Source of the DNA: Pseudomonas tritici
GTDB lineage: Bacteria; Pseudomonadota; Gammaproteobacteria; Pseudomonadales; Pseudomonadaceae
DNA length: 64,000 bases
Direction: 5' to 3'
NCBI RefSeq assembly: GCF_014268275.3
Contig: NZ_CP077084.1
Location: forward strand, 1,426,001-1,490,000
In this document: positions 1-8,629 of the stretch, piece by piece
Position numbering within the stretch: position 1 is the first letter of the stretch
Layout of the letters: the number at the start of each line of letters is the position of its first letter
Made by a program: the position numbers and the translations under genes
Notes under the pieces: generated by a model
The model's input: only the letters and a program-made list of their open reading frames with translations
The model's database searches: none
Told to the model about the DNA's origin: nothing

Positions 1-489
1 GGTGGTGGAATCGGCCACCGAAAGAATGTTGTCGCGCATCACGTAGCGGTCGAGGTACCAAGTCAGGCCGTTGTCCATGGAGGCAATGGTGCGCGCCGCG
101 ACGCCATCGGCCAGGGGCGACAGCAGGCGGATGGACATACGCCCAAGTTTTTCCGTGCCATTGATCAGGCCCAGGCCGAAATACATCAGGTCGTTGCCGT
201 AGTCCGTGCCTTCGCGATTGTCTTTGCCTTCGATGGCCATCAGCGTGGCGGCGTCGCAGGTCACGGTCAGTTGCAGGATGTGCTGGGGCAATTGGGTCGG
301 CAGGTCGGGCTTGAGGTCCTTGGCCGAAATCTTGCCGTAATCAATCGCGCCGCCATTGGACAGCGCCGGTGTGCAGGCACTCGGGGTGATCAGGCCCTTG
401 ACGGTGAGGTCGACGCTGGAGGCGGCAACGGCGTGGCCAGTGAACGCCAGCAGGGCGGCAGCGATCAGGGTAGTGAGGGACTTGTTCAT
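1..489 (-). CDS. DUF1120 domain-containing exported protein (3' end outside window)
   Basis: Open from the ATG at 489 to the window edge with no stop, so the C-terminus (beyond residue 163) is missing. It begins with a short positive end (MNKS) and a hydrophobic stretch ending near AVAA, a typical Sec signal peptide. The mature part opens SSVDLTVKGLITPSACTP, the same pattern as the next two genes, with a second cysteine in TVTCDA near residue 80. This matches the DUF1120 family (GltF-like), often found beside fimbrial or surface-protein genes. The exact role is unknown. It is the most downstream of three tandem paralogues read leftwards, 33 bases from the next one, so probably co-transcribed. 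Confidence 0.8.
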   Translation of the reverse strand, partial: MNKSLTTLIAAALLAFTGHAVAASSVDLTVKGLITPSACTPALSNGGAIDYGKISAKDLKPDLPTQLPQHILQLTVTCDAATLMAIEGKDNREGTDYGNDLMYFGLGLINGTEKLGRMSIRLLSPLADGVAARTIASMDNGLTWYLDRYVMRDNILSVADSTT

Positions 490-522
490 TTTCAGGGCTC
501 CGTAGGGGGACAGGGTCAGGGG

Positions 523-1146
523 TTACCAGTACTTCAGTTGCAGGGTGACGTGACCGTCGATGGGGATTTCATCGAGCAACGTCAGCCCCTTTGAAGGGGC
601 GATGGTGGTGAAGGCGCGCAGCCGCGCACTCAGGTCTTGCATGGCGATGGGCGTGTAGGGGGCACTCGGCGCGGCGAACGAGGTCAGCGCAGCGTGGCCC
701 ACGTAGGAAGACGGCCCCCAACTGGCGCCACCATCACGGGACATGATGGTGTTGACCGGCAATTCATCGGCCATCGGCTCGAATACACCAAATGCGACGT
801 CGCCCAGTTTCTGGTCGGGGTTGGCCATGCCCAGGCCGTGGTGGGAGTAATGCCCTGCCGCCGTGCCCGAACGGTTATCCACCATGGTCAGGGTGAAAAA
901 CGTCGGCCCTTCACAGTGCACTTCAAAGGCCATCTCGCCCGCCTGAAGGCGGGTGGGCAGTTCGAGGTCGAGGTCACGGGCGGTGAGCTTGCCGTGATCG
1001 ATCACCCCGTCGCCGGACAGGCTCGGTGCGCACGAGCTGGGGGTGATGGTCCCGGTGACACTCAGGTCCAGGCTGCTGGCGGCGAACACGCCGGGGGCAC
1101 AGGTCGCCAACAGCAGGGCGAGGGTGGCTGGGGTGGGTCTGGTCAT
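523..1146 (-). CDS. DUF1120 domain-containing exported protein
   Basis: A 207-residue protein with a signal peptide (cleavage near FAA-SSLDL) and the family opening LSVTGTITPSSCAP. A second cysteine lies in VHCEG, and the C-terminus IPIDGHVTLQLKYW is the characteristic closing beta strand. The start at 1146 is preferred over the GTG at 1152, because the AAGGA ribosome site at 1156-1160 is 9 bases from the ATG and only 3 from the GTG. It is the middle member of three tandem paralogues. The two conserved cysteines and beta-rich sequence would suit a periplasmic or secreted pilin-like domain. Function is not established. Confidence 0.82.
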   Translation of the reverse strand: MTRPTPATLALLLATCAPGVFAASSLDLSVTGTITPSSCAPSLSGDGVIDHGKLTARDLDLELPTRLQAGEMAFEVHCEGPTFFTLTMVDNRSGTAAGHYSHHGLGMANPDQKLGDVAFGVFEPMADELPVNTIMSRDGGASWGPSSYVGHAALTSFAAPSAPYTPIAMQDLSARLRAFTTIAPSKGLTLLDEIPIDGHVTLQLKYW

Positions 1147-1167
1147 GGGCACAAATCCTTGTGGGGT

Positions 1168-1800
1168 TTACAGGTAGCGCAGTTCGAAGGTGGTGGAACC
1201 GTCGATGGGGATTTCTTCGTTGGCCGGCAACCAGGTTCCGCCCGGGTAGAAGAACGGACTGACCAGGAACGAAACATTCAGGTTCTGGATCGGCAGCACG
1301 TTGGCCGGGCCGATGATCCACTCGCCGAAAGCGGTCAGCTTGCGCGGCTCGATCAGGTCCAGCGGGTCAGCGACGCGCCAGGTCTGGCCGTTGTTTTCCG
1401 AATACAAGCGGGTGAGTTCGACGCCATCGGCCAGTGAGTCGACAAAGTCCAGCCAGTAGCCGCCCATGGGTTTGCCCGAAGGCATCAACGCGAAGCCGAA
1501 CGCCCAGGGCGTGAACATTTGCGGGCGATTGTCCTGGGGGGCTAATGCAAACAGGGTGGCCGCTTCACAGTTCACGGCCAGGTCCATTGCCGCCTTGGGC
1601 AGGTAGGTGATGTCGCCGGGAAGAATGTCGCCGGCGGCAATTTTGCCCAGCTCAACCACGCCGCCGCTGCTCAGGGTGGGCGTGCAGGCGCTGGGGGTGA
1701 TCAGGCCGGTGACCGACAGGTCCACACTGCTGGCAGCGTGGGCGCATGCAGCGGCGGTCAGTAATAGAGCAGCCGCGAGGGTGGCGCGGGATGCGTTCAT
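1168..1800 (-). CDS. DUF1120 domain-containing exported protein
   Basis: 210 residues, with a clear signal peptide (LLLTAAACAHA then ASSVDL) and the same family opening (SVTGLITPSACTP). The second cysteine lies in VNCEAA and the closing strand is IPIDGSTTFELRYL. It is the first gene of the leftward array, with the next start 22 bases after its stop, so the three paralogues probably form an operon driven from the 1801-2080 region. They probably arose by tandem duplication. Surface or fimbria-associated roles are known for some family relatives, but I see no usher or chaperone gene in this window. Confidence 0.82.
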   Translation of the reverse strand: MNASRATLAAALLLTAAACAHAASSVDLSVTGLITPSACTPTLSSGGVVELGKIAAGDILPGDITYLPKAAMDLAVNCEAATLFALAPQDNRPQMFTPWAFGFALMPSGKPMGGYWLDFVDSLADGVELTRLYSENNGQTWRVADPLDLIEPRKLTAFGEWIIGPANVLPIQNLNVSFLVSPFFYPGGTWLPANEEIPIDGSTTFELRYL

Positions 1801-2196
1801 AGGAAAGAGGCTCCAGGTGAAGTAAAGGCGTAGAGGTTCAGGGCGCGCTGATGCGTCAGTGGGCAGTCGTTATTTTTTAAAGGGCGACGTCAGTTCAGGA
1901 CGGGGAGAAATTTATCGCCCGGGGCGGGGAGGGGGAATGCAACTATTACGATACTGTCGGGCGATGTGGAACTTATCGTCGTGTATGTAGGAAAAACCAA
2001 CTTGTCGTAGTTGTTGTATCGCTGCAGTTCGTCCATTCAGATATTTTTCGCGCACTTTGTTGGCCGCACCTTATTCAAATGAATGTGGCGAACGTTTATG
2101 TGCGAGAAGTTCGAGTGCGGTCGCCCACCTGGTCGACAACATACAGCCGCGCCCTGTCGGGGGGGCGGTGAGCTGATCGCTCCGTATGAGGTCGAT
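1801..2196. other. Divergent intergenic region, DUF1120 array / REC-HPt gene
   Basis: About 400 bases between the divergent starts. The part from about 1860 to 2080 is AT-richer than its surroundings and should hold the promoters for both directions. I could not pick out a convincing -35/-10 pair or operator by eye. An in-frame upstream start at 2083 for the rightward gene would reduce the gap. Confidence 0.4.
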
Positions 2197-3021
2197 ATGC
2201 CGGGCAAGACTCCAGGCCGTGGGGCGCGCAAACGTGCGCCCGCGGTGGCTATGCCATTGCATTGGCAAGGCGCCAGGTTGCTGGTGGTCGATGATCAACG
2301 CACTTACCGCTTGTTAATGAGTTCGCTGTTGCATCGGCTCGGGCTGGCACATGACGCGGTGGCCGACGGGCGCATGGCCTTGCTGGCCCTGAACGCGCAA
2401 CGCTACGACATGGTCATTACCGACTGCCGCATGCCGGTCATGGACGGCTATACCCTGGCCCGCGAATTGCGGTGCCGTGAGGCGCGAACCGGGACGCCGC
2501 ACATTCCGGTGCTGGCCTTGACCGGCTGCCTTGGCCCGGATGAAGTGCGGCGCTGTGTCGATTGCGGCATGGACGGTTGGCTGATCAAGCCGGTCGTTCT
2601 GGAGCAACTGCGCGAGGTGCTTCTTTACTGGCTGCCGGCTCCGCAGTCACGGCCACGGGGTGGCTGGCGTGAGCCCGTGCCTGCCGCCGTGCAGGAGCGG
2701 GTGCCCACGCGCAGCAGCCTTATCGCCACCTTCGGCTCCTGGGCCGTGGTGCAGCCGCTGCTGAGTTGCCTGCTGCAGGAGGCCCGCGAAGATCTCGCCG
2801 TGCTCAGCCTGGCACGCTCCCGCCTTGATGCGACATTGACGACCCAGCGGTTGCATCGCCTTGTCGGCAGCATCGCGTTTTTTGGTGCGACGATCCTTGA
2901 GCAACGGGCGGTGCACTTGATTGCCCAAGTGAATCAATCCGGCGTCGCCACGCAGTTGACGGGCCTTGAACAGTTTCATCGGGATGTTGAACAGTATTTG
3001 GAGTGTTTGGCGGCTCTCTGA
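2197..3021 (+). CDS. Response regulator receiver-HPt fusion protein
   Basis: Residue numbers are from an ATG at 2083. The receiver domain spans about 64-185, with the acidic pair D70/D71 (LLVVDD), phospho-acceptor D114 (MVITDCRMPVMDG), T147 and K169 (GWLIKP). A helical C-terminal domain (about 210-312) carries LHRLVGSIAFFGA, which matches the HPt motif HxxxGS with H258. There is no kinase core and no DNA-binding domain, so it looks like a phosphorelay intermediate. I place the start at 2197 because GAGG lies 5 bases before it and the extra 38 residues look non-conserved. The LuxR regulator that follows is a plausible partner. Confidence 0.75.
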   Translation: MPGKTPGRGARKRAPAVAMPLHWQGARLLVVDDQRTYRLLMSSLLHRLGLAHDAVADGRMALLALNAQRYDMVITDCRMPVMDGYTLARELRCREARTGTPHIPVLALTGCLGPDEVRRCVDCGMDGWLIKPVVLEQLREVLLYWLPAPQSRPRGGWREPVPAAVQERVPTRSSLIATFGSWAVVQPLLSCLLQEAREDLAVLSLARSRLDATLTTQRLHRLVGSIAFFGATILEQRAVHLIAQVNQSGVATQLTGLEQFHRDVEQYLECLAAL

Positions 3022-3222
3022 ATTTTCTGACTTTGTGCCGTGGGAATTTATCTATTTGGCATGTAGTACTTTTCTGTATTCCATTTCTTTTTATTTTGTA
3101 GGTGAAAGTGTGAGGCCCATTAAATAAAGGCTGGGCGTAAATTGAGCGGCGAGCGCGCAGTTGTTACTAAAGGTTTACCGTTGTATTTTGCTTATACCCA
3201 AATTGCCATCATGGAAAAGCCA

Positions 3223-3858
3223 ATGCTTCGCATAATAATTGCTGACGACCACCCGATCGTCCGAGTTGGACAAAAAGTGGTGATTGAGGCGAGTGGTAAA
3301 TGCAAAGTCGTAGGAGAGGCCAATGGCCCCGACCAACTGCTGGCCTTGATTGCCAGCACCCCGTGTGACGTCATAGTGACGGACTTCGCCATGCCCGGAA
3401 ATCAACAGGCTGATGGTTATGGCTTGCTGGGGTTGCTGCATCGCCAGTATCCCAACTTGCCGGTGATTCTAGTGACGATGTTTGCCAATATCACCACCCT
3501 GCGCACTGCGCTGGCCCAAGGCGCCAAGGCGGTTGTGGCCAAAAGTGCGTCGGCCAGGGAGTTGCCCCAGGCCCTCGCCACCGTGGCCGCCGGGCGTGTG
3601 TTTGTCAGTGAGTGCCTGCGGGTGCAACTGGACCAGGCGTGCGTGGCCGAGCCGACTCAGGAACCCCAGTTGTCCGGCAAGGAACAGGAGGTGGTCCGCA
3701 TGCTCGCCAGCGGTATGACCGTCAGCCAGATCGCCGCGCGGGTCAATCGCAGCATCTCCACCATCAGCAAACAGAAAAGTACCGCCATGCAGCGGTTGTG
3801 TATTTCAACTGATGTGGCGTTATTTGCGTATGCGCGAGACACGGGGATGGTGCCTTAG
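3223..3858 (+). CDS. LuxR-family response regulator (RcsB/BvgA-like)
   Basis: 211 residues from the ATG at 3223, which has GGAAAAG just upstream. Longer in-frame starts at 3142 and 3211 add a non-conserved leader. The receiver domain has the DD pair (IIIADDHPIVRVG), phospho-acceptor D54 (VIVTDFAMPG) and the switch residues in LVTMFAN and VVAKSA. The C-terminal LuxR helix-turn-helix reads LSGKEQEVVRMLASGMTVSQ and continues into a RSISTISKQK recognition region, as in RcsB, BvgA and RocA1. It follows the REC-HPt gene and probably controls the neighbouring DUF1120 genes. That link is inferred from position only. Confidence 0.85.
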   Translation: MLRIIIADDHPIVRVGQKVVIEASGKCKVVGEANGPDQLLALIASTPCDVIVTDFAMPGNQQADGYGLLGLLHRQYPNLPVILVTMFANITTLRTALAQGAKAVVAKSASARELPQALATVAAGRVFVSECLRVQLDQACVAEPTQEPQLSGKEQEVVRMLASGMTVSQIAARVNRSISTISKQKSTAMQRLCISTDVALFAYARDTGMVP

Positions 3859-4010
3859 TTGGTAAGTTTTACACTTTTGTGAACGCTTTTAAGTTCGTGT
3901 TAGTTGCAGGGGTTGAGAGGGTTGAAACAGTAAAATGTGTGCATGCTCCGGTACAGGTTGATCGGCGCATGACACTGAATACTTATTAAATAAATCGAGC
4001 CCCACTGCCG

Positions 4011-4130
4011 ATGCAAAACCTGGTGGTTGATCTCAAGGTGGCGACGACCATTGCGCTCAAGCGTACCTTGCCGGTGGGTCAGGCTATCCCTATGGACGGC
4101 AGTGCAACCCTTGAGGTTGTTTACCTCTAA
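4011..4130 (+). pseudogene. Remnant of a fourth DUF1120 gene (C-terminal fragment)
   Basis: A 39-codon open stretch beginning MQNLVVDLKV and ending IPMDGSATLEVVYL then TAA. It lines up with the last residues of the intact neighbours, which have MQDLSARLRA or IQNLNVSFLV followed by IPIDG and a final LRYL or LKYW. Homology continues a few codons upstream (APLP before MQNL) before an in-frame stop near 3989. It is on the opposite strand to the three intact genes, with the two regulator genes between. I read it as a decayed gene end rather than a functional small protein. Confidence 0.75.
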
Positions 4131-4169
4131 GACGTGCACGCCACTCAGGGCTGGTCCATCGCGTGCCTA

Positions 4170-4233
4170 TTGTTGTGAGGAATGCCGATAGTCTTTCCCG
4201 CCCGGGCGGATTATCGTGCGGGCCTCACAACAA
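4170..4233. repeat. Nested inverted repeat (possible terminator or small mobile remnant)
   Basis: Perfect 11-base arms TTGTTGTGAGG (4170-4180) and CCTCACAACAA (4223-4233) enclose a second perfect palindrome, CCGCCCGGGCGG, near 4198-4209. The whole could fold as one long hairpin and is followed by AAATTTT. It lies between the DUF1120 remnant and the NTF2-like gene. Confidence 0.6.
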
Positions 4234-4253
4234 AATTTTCCCGGAGCCTGCCC

Positions 4254-4724
4254 ATGAGTGATGCCCACGACGCCCTGATCACCCGCTTCTACCAAGCCTT
4301 TCAACGCCTGGACGCCGAAGGCATGGTTGCCTGCTACACCGACGATGTGGTGTTCAGCGACCCTGCATTCGGCGAGCTGCACGGGCGTGATGCCGGCGAT
4401 ATGTGGCGCATGCTCACCACACGGGCCAAGGACTTTTCGCTGACGTTCGATCATGTGCGCAGCGACGAGACCACCGGCAGCGCGCACTGGGTCGCGACCT
4501 ATTTGTTCAGCGCGACCGGCAACACGGTGGTCAACGACATCGGTGCGCGGTTCGTGTTTCGCGACGGCAAGATTTGTGAGCACCACGATCACTTCGACCT
4601 GTGGCGCTGGTCGCGTCAGGCCTTGGGCCTCAAGGGCCTACTGCTGGGTTGGTCGCCCGCGCTGAAAAACGCCGTGCGTGCCCAGGCGCTCAAAGGCTTG
4701 AAGGCATTCCAGGCCAGTCGTTGA
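4254..4724 (+). CDS. NTF2-like / SnoaL-type protein
   Basis: 156 residues from the ATG at 4254, which has GGAG about 8 bases upstream. A longer frame opening at 4182 adds 24 unlikely residues and runs through the inverted repeat. The sequence begins with the helix ALITRFYQAFQRLDAEGMVACY and goes on to TDDVVFSDPAFGELHGRDA and HDHFDLWRWSRQALG, the usual NTF2/SnoaL cone fold with a polar pocket. Members act as small-molecule isomerases, hydrolases or binding proteins, and nothing here fixes the substrate. It appears to stand alone or to share a transcript with the GIY-YIG gene 36 bases downstream. Confidence 0.75.
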   Translation: MSDAHDALITRFYQAFQRLDAEGMVACYTDDVVFSDPAFGELHGRDAGDMWRMLTTRAKDFSLTFDHVRSDETTGSAHWVATYLFSATGNTVVNDIGARFVFRDGKICEHHDHFDLWRWSRQALGLKGLLLGWSPALKNAVRAQALKGLKAFQASR

Positions 4725-4760
4725 TAAGATTGGCGTCCCTTGGTCTTACCGAATGCACCC

Positions 4761-5033
4761 GTGACCACGCCTGAACCCAAACCCTGGTTTGTCTACCTGG
4801 TGCGCGCCGCCAATGGCTCGCTGTACTGCGGCATCAGCAATGACCCGGTGCGCCGCTTTGCTGCTCACCAGAGCGGCAGGGGCGCGCGGTTTTTCCTGTC
4901 CAGCCCGGCCGTGGCGCTGGTGTACACCGAGCAGTGCGCGAGCAAGGGCGAGGCGTTACGCCAGGAGCGGTTGATCAAGAAGTTGAAGAAGAGCGCCAAG
5001 GAATGCCTGGCGGCGAGTGGCTCATTGATTTGA
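4761..5033 (+). CDS. GIY-YIG nuclease superfamily protein (YhbQ-like)
   Basis: A protein of about 90 residues starting at GTG 4761 ([14 protein letters not shown]). A TTG at 4740 in the same frame is the alternative. The GIY-YIG signature appears as FVYLV followed by LYCGIS, with the conserved arginine in DPVRRFAAH and a glutamate in [10 protein letters not shown]. Size and sequence match the UPF0213/YhbQ group of single-domain GIY-YIG proteins, implicated in DNA processing or repair in E. coli. No strong ribosome site is visible at either start. Confidence 0.8.
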   Translation: MTTPEPKPWFVYLVRAANGSLYCGISNDPVRRFAAHQSGRGARFFLSSPAVALVYTEQCASKGEALRQERLIKKLKKSAKECLAASGSLI

Positions 5034-5108
5034 CTGATGGGCTCTCATCACCCCCAATCGGGTTTTTGCAGGCTAAGCTAGCGGCTCATTTCAAGAGCGG
5101 AAGCTGGC

Positions 5109-6044
5109 ATGTCTGAGTTGATTCTTCATCACTACCCGCAGTCCCCCTTCGCTGAAAAAGCCCGCCTGTTGCTGGGCTTCAAGGGCTTATCCTGGCATTC
5201 GGTGTTGATCCCGCCGGTGATGCCCAAGCCTGACTTTACCGCCCTCACTGGCGGCTATCGTAAGACGCCAGTGTTGCAGGTCGGCGCGGATATCTACTGT
5301 GACACCGCTATGATTGCGCGTCGTCTGGAACAGGAAAAAGCCGCTCCTGCGTTGTTTCCCCAAGGCCTGGAAATGGTCGCCCAAGGCTTCGCTGCCTGGG
5401 CTGATTCGGTAGTGTTTGCCCACTCGGTTGCGTTGGTGTTCCAGCCCGAATCCCTGGCGGTCAAGTTCGCCAAGGTGCCGCCGGAAATGATCAAGGTATT
5501 GGTGGCGGATCGCAGCAAACTGTTCAGCGGTGGCACGGCGGCGCGTCTGCAACTGGACCAGGCCAAGCACCAATGGCCGGTGATCATCAACCGCATTGAT
5601 CAGCAACTGCGGCACCAGTCGGGGGATTTCCTGTTCGGTGAGCCTTCGATTGCCGACTTCTCCCTGGCCCACCCGTTGTGGTTCCTCAAGGGCTCTTCGG
5701 TGACGGCGCCTTTGGTGGATGGGTATCCCTGCGTTGTTGCATGGCTGGACCGTGTGCTGGGTTTTGGCCATGGGACCTCCACTCAGATGAGCGCCGAGCA
5801 AGCCTTGGACGTGGCGCGCAGCGCGACGCCGGCGGCAGTGCCGCATGAACTGTTCGAGGACTTGAACGGCTTCGAGCCAGGCCAGCAAGTCACCATTTGC
5901 GCAACTGACTATGGCACTGACCCCGTGGCAGGCGAGTTGCTATTTGCGGGCCGCGAAGAGCTGATCCTGAGGCGCACCGATGAGCGCGCGGGCACCGTGA
6001 ATGTGCATTTCCCACGCTTCGGTTTCCACATTCAGGCGCAATAA
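5109..6044 (+). CDS. Glutathione S-transferase family protein
   Basis: 311 residues. The N-terminal thioredoxin-fold half has HHYPQSPFAEKARLLLGFKG, a cis-proline turn (GYRKTPVLQV) and a DTAMIARRLE helix, as in bacterial GSTs. The all-helical half follows, and about 90 residues beyond a normal GST length form a C-terminal extension. The start has GGAAG 5 bases upstream. Substrate is unknown. The extension (after about residue 215) is the odd feature and may be a separate small domain. Confidence 0.82.
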   Translation: MSELILHHYPQSPFAEKARLLLGFKGLSWHSVLIPPVMPKPDFTALTGGYRKTPVLQVGADIYCDTAMIARRLEQEKAAPALFPQGLEMVAQGFAAWADSVVFAHSVALVFQPESLAVKFAKVPPEMIKVLVADRSKLFSGGTAARLQLDQAKHQWPVIINRIDQQLRHQSGDFLFGEPSIADFSLAHPLWFLKGSSVTAPLVDGYPCVVAWLDRVLGFGHGTSTQMSAEQALDVARSATPAAVPHELFEDLNGFEPGQQVTICATDYGTDPVAGELLFAGREELILRRTDERAGTVNVHFPRFGFHIQAQ

Positions 6045-6153
6045 GTAAAAATATTTGCAAATAAGAGTGAGGTAAATTGCCGGCCCATCCGTGTAGTGCA
6101 TGAAACTGCGATCTATTCGCATTAACAGCGTTTTCTACACGGGTTCTCATAGC

Positions 6154-8577
6154 ATGAAGTCGACGGCGGGCGGTTTGGTTAAACAGTGGTTGGGCGCCTC
6201 GGTATTGGCAGCGTCGGGGCTGGCGTTGCTACCCCTGTGCGTGGCGCAGGCGCAGGAGCAGCAAAGCGCCCAGTTCAGCTTTGCCCTGGCGGCCAAACCG
6301 CTGCCCCAGGCCCTGAGCGACTTCAGCCGGGTCACCGGGATCAGCGTGATCTACACCGATGAAGCGCCCTACGGCCTCACCGCCCCGGCAGTCAGTGGGC
6401 AGATGAGCGCGATCCAGGCCCTGCAACGCCTGCTCGGTAACAGCGGCTTTACCTTTCGCCAGATCGACGCACGCACCCTGGCCCTGGAACCGGTGCCCAC
6501 CGAGGGTGCGGTCAACCTCGGTGCCACCACCATCAGTGGCGTCGGCCAACAGACTCAGGACAGCACCAGCTACCAGCCACCGCCGACCAGTTCGGTGATG
6601 CGCTCCCGTGCCTTGCTGCTCGAAACCCCGCAAACCGTCAACGTCGTCCCCGCCCAGGTACTGCGTGACCAGACCCCGCGCAACCTGGATGACGCCCTCG
6701 CCAACATCAGCGGCATCACCCAGGCCAACACCTTGGCCAGCACCCAGGACGCGGTGATGCTGCGCGGCTTTGGCGACAACCGTAACGGCTCGATCATGCG
6801 CGACGGCATGCCGATCGTGCAGGGGCGTGCGCTGAATGCCACGGCGGAGCGCGTCGAAGTGCTCAAGGGCCCATCCTCGCTGCTGTACGGCATCCAGGAC
6901 CCGGGCGGCGTGGTGAACATCGTCAGCAAAAAGCCTGAGCTGGTGCAGTCCACGGCCCTGACCGTGCGCGGTTCAACCTTCGGTGACGGCAAGAACGGCA
7001 GCGGCGGCAGCCTCGACACTACCGGCCCGATTGGCGACAGCGGCCTGGCGTATCGGTTGATCGTTGACCATGAAGACGAGGATTACTGGCGTAACTTCGG
7101 CACTCACCGTGAGAGTCTGATCGCGCCGTCGCTGGCCTGGTATGGGGACACCACCCAGTTGCTGTTGGCCTACGAACATCGCGAGTTTCTCTCGCCGTTC
7201 GACCGTGGCACCGCCATCGACAAGTCCAACCACCCGCTGGATATCCCGTCTACCCGGCGTCTGGACGAGCCGTTCAACAACATGGAAGGCCGCTCCGACC
7301 TGTACCGCTTCGAAGCCGACCATGATTTGAACGACGACTGGAAAGCCCATTTCGGCTACAGCTGGAACCGCGAAACCTATGACGCCAGCCAGGTGCGCGT
7401 CAGTGCCGTGAATACCAACGGTACCCTGACCCGCAAGATGGACGGCACCAAAGGTGCGATCACCACCGACCGTTTCGCCACGGCTAGCCTGGAAGGCAAG
7501 GTCAATGTGCTGGGCATGCAGCATGACCTGGTGTTTGGCCTGGATGATGAATACCGCAAGATCTATCGCGCCGATTTGATTCGTCAGAACTCGCGCGCCG
7601 CCAGCTTCAACTACAACAACCCGGTGTACGGCAACGAAGTTGCGGGCACCACCGTCAGCGCCGCCGACAGCGCCCAGACCGACCTGCTGCGCAGCGACTC
7701 GCTGTTCTTCCAGGACGCGATCCACCTGACCGACCAGTGGATTTTCGTGGCCGGCGCGCGCTACCAGATGTATGACCAGTACGCGGGCAAAGGCGTGCCG
7801 TTCAAGGCCAACACCAACGGCAATGGCCAGGCCTGGGTGCCGCGTGCGGGCCTGGTGTACCGCTACACGGATGAATTGTCGTTCTATGGCAGCTACACCG
7901 AATCGTTCAAACCCAACTCCACCATTGCCGCATTGGCCGATGGCAGCACCTTGACCGGCGACCTCACGCCCGAGGAATCCAAGTCCTGGGAGCTGGGGGC
8001 CAAGCTCGACATCCCAGGGCGTATCACTGCCAGTGCCGCGTTGTTCAATATCGACAAGCGCAATGTGCTGGTCTCGGTCGGTTCCGGCGCGAACACCGTC
8101 TACAGCATTGCCGGCCAGGTGCGTTCGCGCGGCCTGGAACTCGACGCCAGTGGCCAAGTGACCGACAAGTGGAGCCTGATCGGCAGCTACGCCTACACCG
8201 ACGCACTGGACGTCAAGGACAACGACCCGACACTGGAAGGCAACCGCCTGCAAAATGTCGCCAAGCACACCGGCTCGCTGTCGGTGGCGTATGACTTTGG
8301 CAACATTTTTGGCGGTGATCAGCTGCGTGTGGGTACCGGTGCGCGCTATGTCGGTGAACGCGCAGGTGATGCGGCCAACGATTTCACCCTGCCGGGTTAT
8401 ACCGTGGCGGATGCATTTGCCACCTACGACACCAAAATCGATGGGCAAAAGGTCAAGTTCCAGCTCAACGTGAAGAACCTGTTCGACCGCGTCTACTACA
8501 CCTCGGCGGCGAGCCGGTTGTTCGTGTCCATGGGCGATGCGCGACAAGTGTCGGTGTCCAGCACCCTGGAGTTCTAA
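6154..8577 (+). CDS. TonB-dependent siderophore receptor with STN signalling domain
   Basis: Outer-membrane receptor of about 807 residues. The start MKSTAGG at 6154 gives a clean signal peptide ending at VAQAQ; a longer frame starts at 6100. After it comes a secretin/TonB N-terminal (STN) domain (FALAAKPLPQALSDFSRVTG), which normally contacts a FecR-type anti-sigma factor. The plug domain follows (ETPQTVNVVPAQVLRDQ, VMLRGFG, RVEVLKGPSSLLYG, PGGVVNIVSKKP), then the 22-strand barrel ending in SVSSTLEF with terminal Phe. It imports a ferric siderophore, identity unknown. There is no sigma/anti-sigma pair beside it, so its regulator lies elsewhere. Confidence 0.9.
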   Translation: MKSTAGGLVKQWLGASVLAASGLALLPLCVAQAQEQQSAQFSFALAAKPLPQALSDFSRVTGISVIYTDEAPYGLTAPAVSGQMSAIQALQRLLGNSGFTFRQIDARTLALEPVPTEGAVNLGATTISGVGQQTQDSTSYQPPPTSSVMRSRALLLETPQTVNVVPAQVLRDQTPRNLDDALANISGITQANTLASTQDAVMLRGFGDNRNGSIMRDGMPIVQGRALNATAERVEVLKGPSSLLYGIQDPGGVVNIVSKKPELVQSTALTVRGSTFGDGKNGSGGSLDTTGPIGDSGLAYRLIVDHEDEDYWRNFGTHRESLIAPSLAWYGDTTQLLLAYEHREFLSPFDRGTAIDKSNHPLDIPSTRRLDEPFNNMEGRSDLYRFEADHDLNDDWKAHFGYSWNRETYDASQVRVSAVNTNGTLTRKMDGTKGAITTDRFATASLEGKVNVLGMQHDLVFGLDDEYRKIYRADLIRQNSRAASFNYNNPVYGNEVAGTTVSAADSAQTDLLRSDSLFFQDAIHLTDQWIFVAGARYQMYDQYAGKGVPFKANTNGNGQAWVPRAGLVYRYTDELSFYGSYTESFKPNSTIAALADGSTLTGDLTPEESKSWELGAKLDIPGRITASAALFNIDKRNVLVSVGSGANTVYSIAGQVRSRGLELDASGQVTDKWSLIGSYAYTDALDVKDNDPTLEGNRLQNVAKHTGSLSVAYDFGNIFGGDQLRVGTGARYVGERAGDAANDFTLPGYTVADAFATYDTKIDGQKVKFQLNVKNLFDRVYYTSAASRLFVSMGDARQVSVSSTLEF

Positions 8578-8629
8578 GGGCGATGTGGTAGCGTTGCCGC
8601 CATTGATGATTGGGCGGAAAACAATACCG

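Noticed and set aside
6045..6153. AT-rich stretch before the siderophore receptor as a Fur box
   Set aside because: The best 19-base alignment I tried (around AAAAATATTTGCAAATAAG) matched the Fur consensus at only 8 positions, far below the fecI site.
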